Position numbers and translations under genes: made by a program | Notes under the pieces: model-generated | What the model saw: the letters and a program-made list of their open reading frames with translations, nothing else | Databases searched by the model: none | Told to the model about the DNA's origin: nothing | NCBI GenBank assembly: GCA_963675135.1 | Contig: OY776134.1 | Coordinates: 55,819,740-55,883,739 of the forward strand | Length of the DNA stretch: 64,000 bases | Reading direction: 5' to 3' | Origin: Galeopsis tetrahit | Lineage: Eukaryota; Streptophyta; Magnoliopsida; Lamiales; Lamiaceae | Part shown: piece after piece, positions 22,929 to 33,310 of the stretch | Position numbering within the stretch: the stretch's first letter is position 1 | Layout: each line of letters starts with the position of its first letter

Positions 22929-23184
22929 GAGAGATGGCGGCCATGAATTGAGGAGGAAGAAAGATGCCAGAAATGGGGAAAAAACGAAGTGGGGAAGAAA
23001 GAAAATGGAAAAAATTAGGATTAGGGTTTAGAATGTAGGGAGTATATCTATCTTTGTATTTTAGTATTTTAGTATTTTAGTTGAAGGGTAAAATTGGTAT
23101 TTCATATATATATTGAATTAATAAAAATGAAGGGGGAGTGTATTAAACAAAGCTGGAGGGGTATATACCCAACCCGAATTTAAA

Positions 23185-25150
23185 ACCAGACTAGGCCCAA
23201 TATTTACGCAAATTTTGGTGCAACTCCCGCGGCTATTTCCACCTCCTATATTAATAATTACACCCTCCATCATTTCTACGAGTATTATTTTATTTTAATA
23301 TGAAATGTCTAAAATACTCTTATTGTTTTAAATATTAAATTAAACCTATATTTCTTATTACTCAATACACCCCCTGTTGTAAAAGGAGGAGCATTAATCG
23401 TGAAGTAACAAAATAACACCCAAAATAACAAAATGAGTAATTTTTGAAGGAAACGATTTTGTTACTTTTTTGAGGTAGATGATTTAATTGTTTCCTTTAA
23501 TTAAATTAATTATTATTAAGGGATCAATAGATCCGGACAAATTAGTATAGGTAAAAGTTAGACCCGGACAATTAAATTAGTATAGGTAAAAGATACCACG
23601 GGTAATAATTCTCACGAATCACATTTCGTAATACAGTTCCATAATTATTAAAAATGAGGATGAATCAAATTAATGGTGTCGATTTTTTTTTTTTTTTTAG
23701 GTTAGAATGAATCAAAGTACAAAAAACAAGTTTCAGATCAAACTACAAAATCTGAAGTCAGTGTGAGTCTACGCGTGGTCAACTTAATAACTCTTGATCC
23801 GATCTTAAGATCAGGGATGAGTTCAAATTCGAATTCGCATTGAACTTGTCTCATTCGAGACGGGTTTAAACCCAATTAAATTGATTTGGGATGAGCCATT
23901 TTCTTTATATATATAGAACTTGCCCCATGAACCTGGCACGGGAACCGCCACATATATTAATTATATAAATATGTATTTTAAGTATGAGATGAATATTAAA
24001 TATTATAAATAATTATATATTTTAATTTTAATTTTAATTATATATTAATATAAAAATTAAACTGAATCTTCTATTTTTCTAATGGAACATCTTTTGATAC
24101 AGGTCAAACTCGTTAGAGCGTGTGTATTCAATTACGTCAAATAATTTAGTACGTCTTTGAAAAGATTTAGAAGTAAATGCGATATAGTTGGGGGTGTACG
24201 TAATTGTTTGTAGTATGGTGATATATGTGATTACGTAGATTATGCATGCATCTAGCTATCAATTAAAAAACAAGACAACGAACTATATATATATATGAAA
24301 ATTCTTATTATGTCAAAATCATGAGTTGACGGTGCAAGCGCGGAGGCTGAAACCATATTTCAAAAATGTTACTTTCTGAATTAAATTATATATTAGAAGT
24401 CAACTTTGACTCAAATTCTTGTTTTATAATTAAAGGATTAATTCAATTTAATATCAGGATTTTCAATATTAAAAAGAGATTAATAGATCAAGTGAGATGT
24501 GGTTTACTCCGGAGGAAGGCTAAAAATTGTTCGGCAAAAGATCCGTTTGAACATAATTAGACATAAATATCAAGTTAGTTTGAAAATACATTTATGTTCG
24601 GTTCAATTTAATGCTTAGCTCGAACTCAATTTATTACAAAAAAATGAGTGTAAAAATGACAAACTACTTAATTAAGTTCCGACTACTTGATTAAAGCTCG
24701 TTCGAACTCGACTCAATTAATTATTAAACGAGGGTAAAAATAAAGAAAGACAACTGTAGGTATTAGTTAAATGACTAAATCGAAGTTTGTAAAATATAAA
24801 TTAAAAACAAACATGCCCTCGATCGGTCCCAAATCCATCCACATGACTTATGTTCGTATATATATTGAGGAATTCATGGATATATGTATTTTTTTTTTGC
24901 CAAAAATAAAGCGACGTAGATATAATATATCCTAGTAAATGGGAATATATGTGTAACAACAAATACGACGTGACTGGCCATATATGTGGTGGAAATTGAA
25001 TTAATTAATTAGTGGGCCTCTTCAACGCTTATAATATCATAAAAACATTGAATATTTCAGCTTTCTATTACACACTGCCAATGATTTGTGCATGTGTTTA
25101 ATTATTGCCCTTCTCTACATACAACTCTACAGTGTCTTTTTTTTTGACAA
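23185..25150. other. AT-rich spacer upstream of the bHLH gene
   Basis: No coding region recognised. Contains the second copy of the GCTCGA-rich dispersed repeat and short direct repeats (AATTAGTATAGGTAAAAG at about 23540 and 23575). Confidence 0.5.
24595..24740. repeat. GCTCGA-rich dispersed repeat, copy 2
   Basis: Words such as TTAGCTCGAACTCAATTTATT and GCTCGTTCGAACTCGACTCAA match the vocabulary of the 14755-15085 repeat. Boundaries are approximate. Confidence 0.4.
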
Positions 25151-25151
25151 C

Positions 25152-25158
25152 TATATAT
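25152..25158 (+). promoter_or_regulatory. Possible TATA box of the bHLH gene
   Basis: TATATAT within CTATATATGC, 40 nt upstream of the proposed start codon at 25198. This would give a very short leader, so the assignment is tentative. Confidence 0.35.
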
Positions 25159-25197
25159 GCGTGGTAAAATGCACTTCAGACATACTTGCAGAGAGAG

Positions 25198-27107
25198 ATG
25201 AGGAAAATGAGTAATGAGAAAAAGATAGAGAGAAAAACGATTGAGAAAAACAGAAGAAATGAGATGAAGTATCTATGCTTCAAACTGGTTTCCCTCATTC
25301 CCCCTCACCACTTCAATTCCCAAAAGGTATGCTATATATGTTAGCATCTCCAAATTTTGAACTGTACGAAAGAATTTTATGTCATCTAAAATCTTTAATT
25401 TAATTGTAGAAAGATGTGAAATAAATTAATTTATATTAATTATTTGTACATTAATTAATGGGAAGTACATCATACATGGAAGATTAAATGAGGTTGAATC
25501 CATGCATGTACAATTTTTGTAATAATAAAACAAAATAATCAAGTACACGATCACCCCCAACAAGGTAAGAAATATAACATTTTCAATTATGATGACTACT
25601 TCCAACTTAACTCTTTTAATGGAAAAAAAAAGAAAAAAAAGAAACACACATAAAAAGCTTAAATTATGTATATGCACTCTCATACTTATAATTATAATTT
25701 TGAAAGAATTTCATCTCATTTAAAAGGAACTTTTAGAAAAGTAAAAAATTAATTCTTGTATATTAATTTCTATTAAATTCCATCACCTGTCAATTTCCTT
25801 AATTATAATCCATATATCTACTATTTTAAATTCAATCCATATCAAGTTTATTAATGTTTTACATGAGGGTGTTTAATTAGGGTTATATATCATATACAGG
25901 AATTTTTTTCGCAACAAGATCAGATCGAACAAGCTACTGATTACATAAAAAACATGAGTGCAAAAATAGAGGAATTAAAGAAAACAAAGGCACAAGCAAT
26001 GAGCATTGCTAATACAAGAAAAAGGGGTCCAAATTATACAAGAAAAAGATCAGAATTATTACCAGTTGTTAGAGCGAGAGACTTAGGTTCATGCTTGGAA
26101 GTGGTTTTGATGAGTGGAATAGAGAAAAAATTGATGATGCATCAAGTCATTAAATTGCTAGAAGAAGAAGGAACTGAAGTAGTGAGTGTTAGCCTTTCTC
26201 ACATCGGCGACAAGATCTTCCACACCCTCCATGCTCAGGTACGACATCCTATCTACATCGTATCGTCTTTAAGTAACTATTACAGACTTTTACCGTAACT
26301 AGATCTACTTTGCATAAATGAATTGAATATATAAGATGTGGACCCTTCTTTTGTATTTGAATTTATAATGAACTGAATCTTTGACTTAAATATGAGTTAC
26401 ACTGTATGCAAAGACAGACAGAGTTCGTCCCCTCACTAATTTTACTATATATATGTAAATTTCTATTAAAATTACATAATGAATATTGATGTTGCTTTGG
26501 TTTCAAAGGAGAGGTTAGATTCTATCTAAAGAAAGAAAGAAAATGATTAGTTATTTAAAAAAAATGATATTAATATTTGGGATCTTTATTTTTAAAGGGC
26601 TGGTCAACATAAAACCTCATTTAAAAGACCTTCCTTCTTAATTTTTTATTTAAATGACCCTCTTTTTAAATAATTGACTGCTTTTACGTTGTCTTGTGAG
26701 GGGAATTTAGGGGGATTTCTGATTAATATTAGTCAAAGACCATTTAAACAAAATTTAAAGTGAAAAGGGTTACTGGAAATAATTTCCATTAATATTTTTA
26801 CATTTTCAACACTGTTTTGTCTCGTATGAACCGAACCAATCAAACATAACAAAAATCAACTTTAATTCAATTTAAACTAATGGAATGAATTGAAGTGTAT
26901 TGAATATGTAATGTTTGGGTTCCCTGTTCATAATTTTTGAATTCGTCACTGTGCCTTTAATAAAACATTTGGAAATTAAGTAACTTCTTCATTTATAATT
27001 TGTTTAAGCTCAGTTTTTTTTTTCATTTATGGCAGGTGAAAGTTGCCCGAATTGGTGTGGATATTTCAAGAATATGTGGGAGGTTGGAGGAGGACTTGAT
27101 CTGCTGA
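25198..27107 (+). CDS. Basic helix-loop-helix transcription factor (bHLH162/118-like), 179 aa
   Basis: Small nuclear DNA-binding factor. Exons 25198-25326, 25900-26238 and 27036-27107 are all phase 0 with GT-AG introns of 573 and 797 bp. The basic region near residues 8-22 (KKIERKTIEKNRRNEMK) has the Glu and paired Arg expected of an E-box binder but lacks the usual first His. Helix 1 is YLCFKLVSLIP, and the loop spans the exon 1/2 junction. Helix 2 is DQIEQATDYIKNMSAKIEELK. The C-terminal half (VRARDLGSCLEVVLMSG...HTLHAQVKVARIG) resembles the ACT-like tail of the Arabidopsis bHLH36/118/126/162 group, which is how I placed it; the exact orthologue is uncertain. The start codon chosen is the first ATG in frame with the domain; a second lies three codons later. 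Confidence 0.88.
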
Positions 27108-27870
27108 AATTTTTGTAGTGTCGTGTTTTATTTAATTTCTAGTCCATATAAAGCGCAGTATAAAATTACTTAAGTGGCAAATGTCTACTTTCTGAATTTT
27201 AAAATTCTGTTTTTTCATTAGAGTTTTTTTTATAAAGTAATTATCCCAGTTTTTTTATTGGTACAATTCGAATGACATCATTTGTTTCAATTTTGATGTT
27301 CCACATCTTATTCCACTATATGGATGATTGACATGTGTCACATTAAAAAATAATCAACGTTCTATAATATTGGAGGTGACGTATGTTAAAAATCCAGTAG
27401 AATGGAATACCAGTTAAACACAAAAAGTGGAACAAAAAAATTTGAATCCGTTCAATTATATCATTCTTTATTTTTCTAACTCATACATCTTTCTTATATC
27501 TACTTTACAATTTTCGTGCAATATTCATTAAACCAATATTCTGGATATGAGTGAAGACAGGTTTCATCGAATATATTCATTAAAAAATAAGCCATTTTCT
27601 TAGTACACAACTGCACATTAACATTATAACTTTGCAGCGTACGGTCTAAATAATTGTAGTACTTGAGAATCTAATGTGTGTATCTTAATACAAATTATAT
27701 TTTTTTATGTCAAGTTGCACCTAAAAAAATGAAAAAGAATGACGAGATGGTGTTACTTGATACTCCATTTTATGATATTAATTTATAAACATAATGGTAT
27801 TATTTGATAGTGATTTAATACTATAAATGGAAATAAATGAGAATGACGTTTTGTTTAGTTTTATTAGTTT

Positions 27871-28271
27871 AACAATCCATGGCAAGAACCCGGGTCATAC
27901 GGGTCTTTTCCCAGTGGATGTAGGGGAGGTTATGGGATTCTACGAAGCTCTATCGTGGCTCAAAGATCAGGGCCTAGATAATTGCATAATAGAGGGTGAC
28001 GCGAAAAGAGTTGTCGACGCTATTAATGGGGTAGAAACAAATATGTCGATATTCGGAGACTATGTCCAGGCGTGCAAAAGCCTTTTAGAAGGCTTCTCCA
28101 ATGTTACAGTTAGGTATACCAAAAGGGCAGCAAACGAGTGGGCACACACACTTGCTAGAAAGTCCCGTTTTTTTACAAATCCTTATACTTGGTTAGACCG
28201 GCCGGACTTTGTGGCTGCGCTATCAAATTCTACTTATCTCTGCAATAATGGAAGCTAATTCTTCTTTACTT

Positions 28272-28314
<43 letters not shown>

Positions 28315-28319
28315 AATCC
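27871..28319 (+). mobile_element. 5'-truncated L1-type LINE with poly(A) tail
   Basis: Insertion 27879-28311 is flanked by the short duplication AACAATCC (27871-27878 and 28312-28319, the A residues being ambiguous). It ends in 41 uninterrupted A residues (28273-28313). It encodes the C-terminal RNase H region of a plant LINE: IIEGDAKRVVDAI, VRYTKRAANEWAHTLAR. The open frame at 27827-28258 begins in host sequence and runs into the LINE, so its first 17 or so codons are not element-derived. Confidence 0.85.
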
Positions 28320-28769
28320 TAATTAAATTGTTGCAATAAACAAGACTCGAGAAGACAGCTTGTTAGATTAAATCGATTTCTAACAGAAAATTATGTTGAC
28401 AACCGATATTCAATCTTGGAAAAACATGTTGAATATGGATATAAAAAATGAGTCACACTTGTAGCACTTAATTACACGCAATAATTGTGTCACAAAAATT
28501 TCAATTGAACCATTAGAAATTTATCTACATCACTTAAAATCACTCAATTTATTTTATCGATAAATATATAACCCTCTATATTTGAAGCAAATTAAAATTA
28601 AAACTTAATTACATGCAAACAAAGACTCGAATACAATATAATATCACATAAGCTTAGGCCCAAATGTATTGGATACAAATTCCAACTGGCCCAAAGTGCT
28701 AGCTTAAAGTCACTTTACACATTGGTCCAGTAGATAAACAGGGCTATGTCGAGAGCAAACAAGTTTCTT
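28320..28769. other. Short non-coding spacer
   Basis: AT-rich sequence between the LINE tail and Mutator-like element 2; nothing recognisable. Confidence 0.5.
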
Positions 28770-29069
28770 TTAATATAAGGGTTGGGGTATATACCCTCCA
28801 GCTTTGTTTAATACACTCCCCCTTTCATTTATTAATTCAAAAATATATATGAAATACCATATTTACCTATTTAATAAATGTTATAGATACATACACACCC
28901 CTATAACCCTAATTTCATCTTCTTCCCAAACTTCTTTCTGTCGCCTCTCTCTTCCCCTCCCCATTTTTTTTTTCGTTTTCTACACTCCCCGTCTCAGTTG
29001 CACTGCACCCTAAACACCCTAAACCTAGAATTTCGCCACCACCGTTGCCGCCGTCACCACCACAACCAC

Positions 29070-29489
29070 CACTACAAAAAAAGTATACAAATAGAGAGAG
29101 ATTTGGTGAGGGAAAAGTCCTCTTTAACATGAATAACGAGGGATTTCCCTTGCCAGAATTTCCTTGCTAGAATTTCCTCGCTATTTTTTGTCGAGCATTT
29201 TAATTTATCCCTCGCCTGGCCGCGAGCATTAAATTCCCTCGCAAGCCAGCGAGCATTAAATTCCCTCGCAAGCCAACAAGCATTAAATTCCTCGCCCTTT
29301 ATCTTTTTTAAAACAATGTCCCTCGTTAAATGGCGAGGGATTTGTAATTTTCTTGCTATTTTACGAGGGTTTTTTGAACCCTCGGTATTTCCCTCTCCAT
29401 CTACTACCCTCGTAAAATCCCTCGCCATTTAACGAGGGATTACATACCTTCGCAATTTTCCCTCGCAATTTTGACATTTATTTGTAGTG
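29070..29489. mobile_element. CACTA-type MITE nested in Mutator-like element 2
   Basis: 420 bp, begins CACTACAAAAAAAG and ends TTTGTAGTG, with 3-bp target duplication CAC on both sides (29067-29069 and 29490-29492). Packed with inverted subterminal motifs such as CCCTCGTTAAATGGCGAGGGA. The minus-strand ORF over 29072-29428 is produced by these repeats. Confidence 0.85.
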
Positions 29490-29625
29490 CACCACAAACA
29501 AATTCTAACACCCACAAAAATGAACATGTTTGATAAAATAAAATAGCAATAACACTTCAATCGACACCATAACCACCGCCTCAAATAAAATTTATAAAAA
29601 AAAATCTTAGTATTTTTAACAAACC

Positions 29626-29852
29626 AGAGTCGACCAAAAACACTCTGGTCGACACTGGTTTGTCGCCCAAAAATACTCCGATCGACACTGGTTTGTTGTC
29701 CAAAAACACTCCCGTCGACACTGGTTTGTCGACCAAATTTCGAAAGAAATTTTTAAAAAAAAAATTTTAAAATTGAAATTTTCGACTATTATTGATTGCT
29801 CAAAAACACTCTCATCGACAACCTATCGTCGACGAGAGTGTTCTTGAGCGAC
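29626..29852. repeat. Tandem GTCGACACTGGTTTGTCG repeats and hairpin
   Basis: Three to four units of about 38 bp built on TCGACACTGGTTTGT(C/T)G and CCAAAAA(C/T)ACTC. At 29799-29852 lies a hairpin with arms GCTCAAAAACACTCTC and GAGAGTGTTCTTGAGC. Related to the palindrome region of element 1. Confidence 0.8.
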
Positions 29853-30594
29853 CAATAATGGTCGGTAAAAAAAAAACAAACAAACCTGTTCTTCGCCGGC
29901 GACGGCTGGGGGCGAGCGCTGGCGGGCCGCGACGGCTAGGGGAGAAGAAGGGCGGCGGCGTCGCTAGGCGAGAGGGGCGGCGCCGCCGCTTGTTACAGAA
30001 TTTTAAAAAAAAAAAGAGTAGAGCAACGGTGACGAAAGAGGCGAGCGAGGCGAGGCGAGTGGGAGGGGGGAGTGCGACGACGAGGGGGGAGGGGGAGAGC
30101 GCCGACGAGGGGAGTAGAAAACGAAAAAAAAAGGGGGAAGAGAAGAGAGAGGCGGTAGAAAGGTTGGGGAAGAAGAAGATGAAATTAGGGTTAATGGAGG
30201 TGTATGTATCTATACATTTTATTAAAGGACAAATATGGTATTTTATATATCTATATATATATAATAATAGGATAGTGGCTTCCTTGAGAAGTTCCCGCCT
30301 AAAATATTGTAATAGTAAAATATTGCTTTTGTGGGACCCACAAATAAAATATCATCTTTTAAAACTCATTTTCTCTCTCTTTCTTTATTTTCATTTTCTC
30401 TCTCCTCTCTCCATGCCATTCAATTTTTTTTCTTTGGATTTCTTCGTTATTTTATATTAGCAATATAATAATACGGAGTATATAATAATATTGTATCATT
30501 CATATCTATCTTTTTATTATATTTGATCAAATCTTCATGTCTATTTTATAGATATACTTTTTTTTATCTATAAATATAATATTGTAAAATATTA

Positions 30595-30810
30595 CTACCT
30601 CCGTCCCTGAAAAGTTTTCATAGTCACTCTCACGATATACACGTATTTACCCTTCATACAATATCTTTTGAGGTTCACCATACACTCAATCAAACTACTT
30701 TATTTAATTTATATATAAAAGTTTACAAAATTACCTTCAAGACTCTAATTATTATACTTTTTTCTTAAACTTCGTTTCATCAAATGAAAGCTTTTCAGGG
30801 ACGGAGGGAG
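30595..30810. mobile_element. Stowaway MITE nested in Mutator-like element 2
   Basis: 216 bp between TA dinucleotides (30593-30594 and 30811-30812). Ends are CTACCTCCGTCCCTGAAAAG and, inverted, CTCCCTCCGTCCCTGAAAAG: 19 of 20 identical, difference at the fourth base. Confidence 0.9.
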
Positions 30811-31262
30811 TATTACTTATTAAATATTATATAAAATTGATATTTATTAGTTATGCTAAATTAATTATTTTTAATAAATCTTAATTTTATCCAATATTAT
30901 TGTGACGTTTATTTTTTAAATAAAATATTAAAATTGATGGTTCTAAAAAAAAAATCTTACACTATTGTATGTATACAAAAAATCATTTATTAACATCATT
31001 TTTTATATAAGTTTATTAATTTATAAACGGAGAAATACTAGTATATTTAATTAAAAAATAGAAGGGGGGAGTGCATTAAACAAAGCTGGAGGGGTATATA
31101 CCTCAACCCTTAATATAATTGGAAAAAACGAGTCTCTTTCTTTTAATATAATTAAAATATAACGTCATTAACATTTTTTTTTTTTAAGTTAGTATCTTGC
31201 TTATATATTACCCCATATGTAATTGTATTTGACCCACTAAATAATTTAAACATGTGATTTAG

Positions 31263-31663
31263 TTACACCTTTTTTTTTCTTTACAATTCACTTCTTTATT
31301 GCGAGAGCAAATATTTAAGGAAAGTCATCCACAAATTCTAATTGATCATCCCAAAGGGCTCTTAAATGAGCGGGAAGCCCTATCAATAGCGTGTGCATAT
31401 GCATTAGCACCCCGCTCCACAAAAGAAATCGATTTTTTTTTTGTTAGAATATCCTTAAACCTCTTAGATTTTCTGGTGAAGTCTCCAAATAAAAAATTGT
31501 ATGGAATTGAAGAGCAGATAGCATCCCTTACTCGCTCTGCATCACCTTCGATCACGATATTATCAATGTTCAAATTACGCACCCACGCAAAAAGTCCATA
31601 GGTTCCTCGATTGTCGCTTCGACACAATCGGAGAACACAATCGATCGTCTCAATTACACCTTT
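31263..31663 (-). mobile_element. 5'-truncated L1-type LINE, minus strand
   Basis: Flanked by the 10-bp duplication TTACACCTTT (31263-31272 and 31654-31663). A T-run at the left edge is the poly(A) tail of a minus-strand insertion. The minus strand encodes an RNase H end: NLNIDNIVIEGDAERVRDAI then RGANAYAHAIDRASRSF. This is a different LINE copy from 27879-28311, with similar domain content. Confidence 0.8.
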
Positions 31664-32489
31664 AAAAAAATGGACACATACTAATAGTTTGATTTATATC
31701 TACATAACATTACTACTACAAGAAACCGGGGGAATAGCGATGAAAATTTTACGACAAATCTAAATTTCATCGCTAAAATCAATTTTAGCAACTAAATATA
31801 AATTTCCGTCGCTAAATTCTTAGATTTAATATTTGCAACAAAATTTATATATTTCATCGCTATATCAACAACAAATTGCTTCATTTCGTTGTTAATAATC
31901 AAAATAGCAATGAAAATTATATTTCGTCGCTAATATTTTGCAACGTACAATATAGAAAATTTCGTCGCTAAATTCTTAGATTTAATATTTACAATAAAAT
32001 TTATATATTTTATCATTATATTGCCAACAAATTGCTTCATTTTGTTGTTTATAATCAAAACAACAATGAAAATTATATTTCATCGCTAATATTTTGCGAT
32101 GAAATATAAATTTCCGTGGCTAATTTCTTGAAATTAATTTTTGCAACAAAATTTATATATTTTATCGCTATTTTAGCAACAATTTGCTTCATTTTGTTAT
32201 TAATAATTAGAACAACAATGCAAATTATATTTCGTCGCCAATATATTGCGATGAAATAGAAATTTTCGTGGCTAATTTCTTGAAATTAATTTTTGCAACA
32301 AAATTTATATATTTAATCGCTATATTAGCAACAAATTGCTACATTTTGTTGTTATAATTATTAACAACAAAATGAAGCAATTTGTTTCTAATATAGCGAT
32401 GAAATAAAAAAAATCGTGGCTAATTTCTTGAAATTAATTTTTTCAACAAAATTTATATATTTTATCGCTATATCACTACAAAATATTTC

Positions 32490-32720
32490 CCAAAAGGCAT
32501 CGGCAAATGGCATCGGCAGGCCGGCCGATGCGAAAAGGGGACGGCATTTAATGCCCGATGCAAAATGGCATCGGCAGTGGGCCCCGATGCGAAATGGCAT
32601 CGGCATTTAATGGCCGATGCAAAATGGCATCGGCAGTGGGCCCCGATGCCATTTGGTAACGGCCCCCCCGATGCAAAATGGCATCGGCAGTGGGCCCGAT
32701 GCCTTCCCCGATGCCCTAAT
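32490..32720. repeat. Left subterminal repeat array of the inner CACTA
   Basis: About ten GGCATCGGCA / CCGATGC units in both orientations, separated by AAATGGCATCGGCAGTGGGC-type phrases. In En/Spm elements such arrays are binding sites for the TNPA-type protein. Confidence 0.9.
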
Positions 32721-33310
32721 TGAATATAAATTGGCCAAACCCCCTTTCTTCCAGAACGTAACAGCCGCAACCCCCCTCCCCCAAACCTCCAAAGCTTCGA
32801 GTTTTACACCTCCCCACTCAAAAATCACCTTCGTTTGCGGATCGAACTCGGTTTTTGGTCATTTGTGTTCTACACTTCGACGGGAGCATTTCTACGGTAA
32901 TTTTTTTCGTTTTCATTGGTTAAATTTGAAGTTATATGTGTATATATAGTTTTAGTATATATATGTATATATATGCATATATGTTGTATGCATATATAAA
33001 ATTGTTAGAATTGTTAATTTTTATGCATGCATGTGTTAATTGTAAGAATTTATAAATTGTTAATTAATTATGTTGTGTTAGCTAGGCATGTATTTATATG
33101 TAGGTATGTTTTAATAATTAAGTTATATGAATTTATTTGTTAATTAGGGTGTTAGAATTATATTTGTGTTATATGTCTATATGAATTTATTTGTTAATTA
33201 GGGTGTTAGAATAATTATTAGAATATAATTAGAATTATATTAATTGATTTTAATAGAGTTGGGAAATGAGACGTTGGTTGTTTGTGTGTTGTAGCTAGAC
33301 GTCGATTGAC

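Larger units (their letters stand above)
22078..23175. mobile_element. Mutator-like element 1 (non-autonomous), 1.1 kb
   Basis: Flanked by a perfect 9-bp target duplication GAATTTAAA (22069-22077 and 23176-23184), the hallmark of Mutator-like elements. The ends start GGGTTGGGGTATATACCCC and their inverse, and the terminal inverted repeats extend about 110 bp. No transposase is present. Inside are a 36-bp perfect palindrome (22341-22376) and a very GC-rich block (22565-22935) that is also present in element 2. Long ORFs across that block on both strands are of biased composition (Arg/Gly/Ala) and are not credible proteins. The termini are shared with 28779-31109. Confidence 0.9.
28779..31109. 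mobile_element. Mutator-like element 2 (non-autonomous), 2.3 kb, with nested MITEs
   Basis: Perfect 9-bp target duplication TTAATATAA (28770-28778 and 31110-31118). Terminal sequences match element 1 (GGGTTGGGGTATATACC...CCAGCTTTGTTTAAT and inverse). The interior has GTCGAC-containing tandem repeats (29626-29735), a GC-rich block (29890-30110) homologous to that of element 1, a CACTA MITE and a Stowaway MITE. No transposase. The 222-codon ORF at 29792-30460 crosses the GC-rich block and is not a believable protein. Confidence 0.9.

Noticed and set aside
22314..23031. ORFs of 74-185 codons across the GC-rich block of Mutator-like element 1.
   Set aside because: Low-complexity Arg/Gly/Ala translations open on both strands at once; GC-rich DNA lacks stop codons by composition.
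29792..30460. 222-codon ORF in Mutator-like element 2.
   Set aside because: Runs through GC-rich and then poly-T/AT sequence, changes composition midway and has no recognisable domain.
32388..32949. Overlapping ORFs in the left GGCATCGG array, and similar ones at 39652-40279.
   Set aside because: Products of the subterminal repeats; each translates the repeat unit over and over (for example HCRCHFASG).
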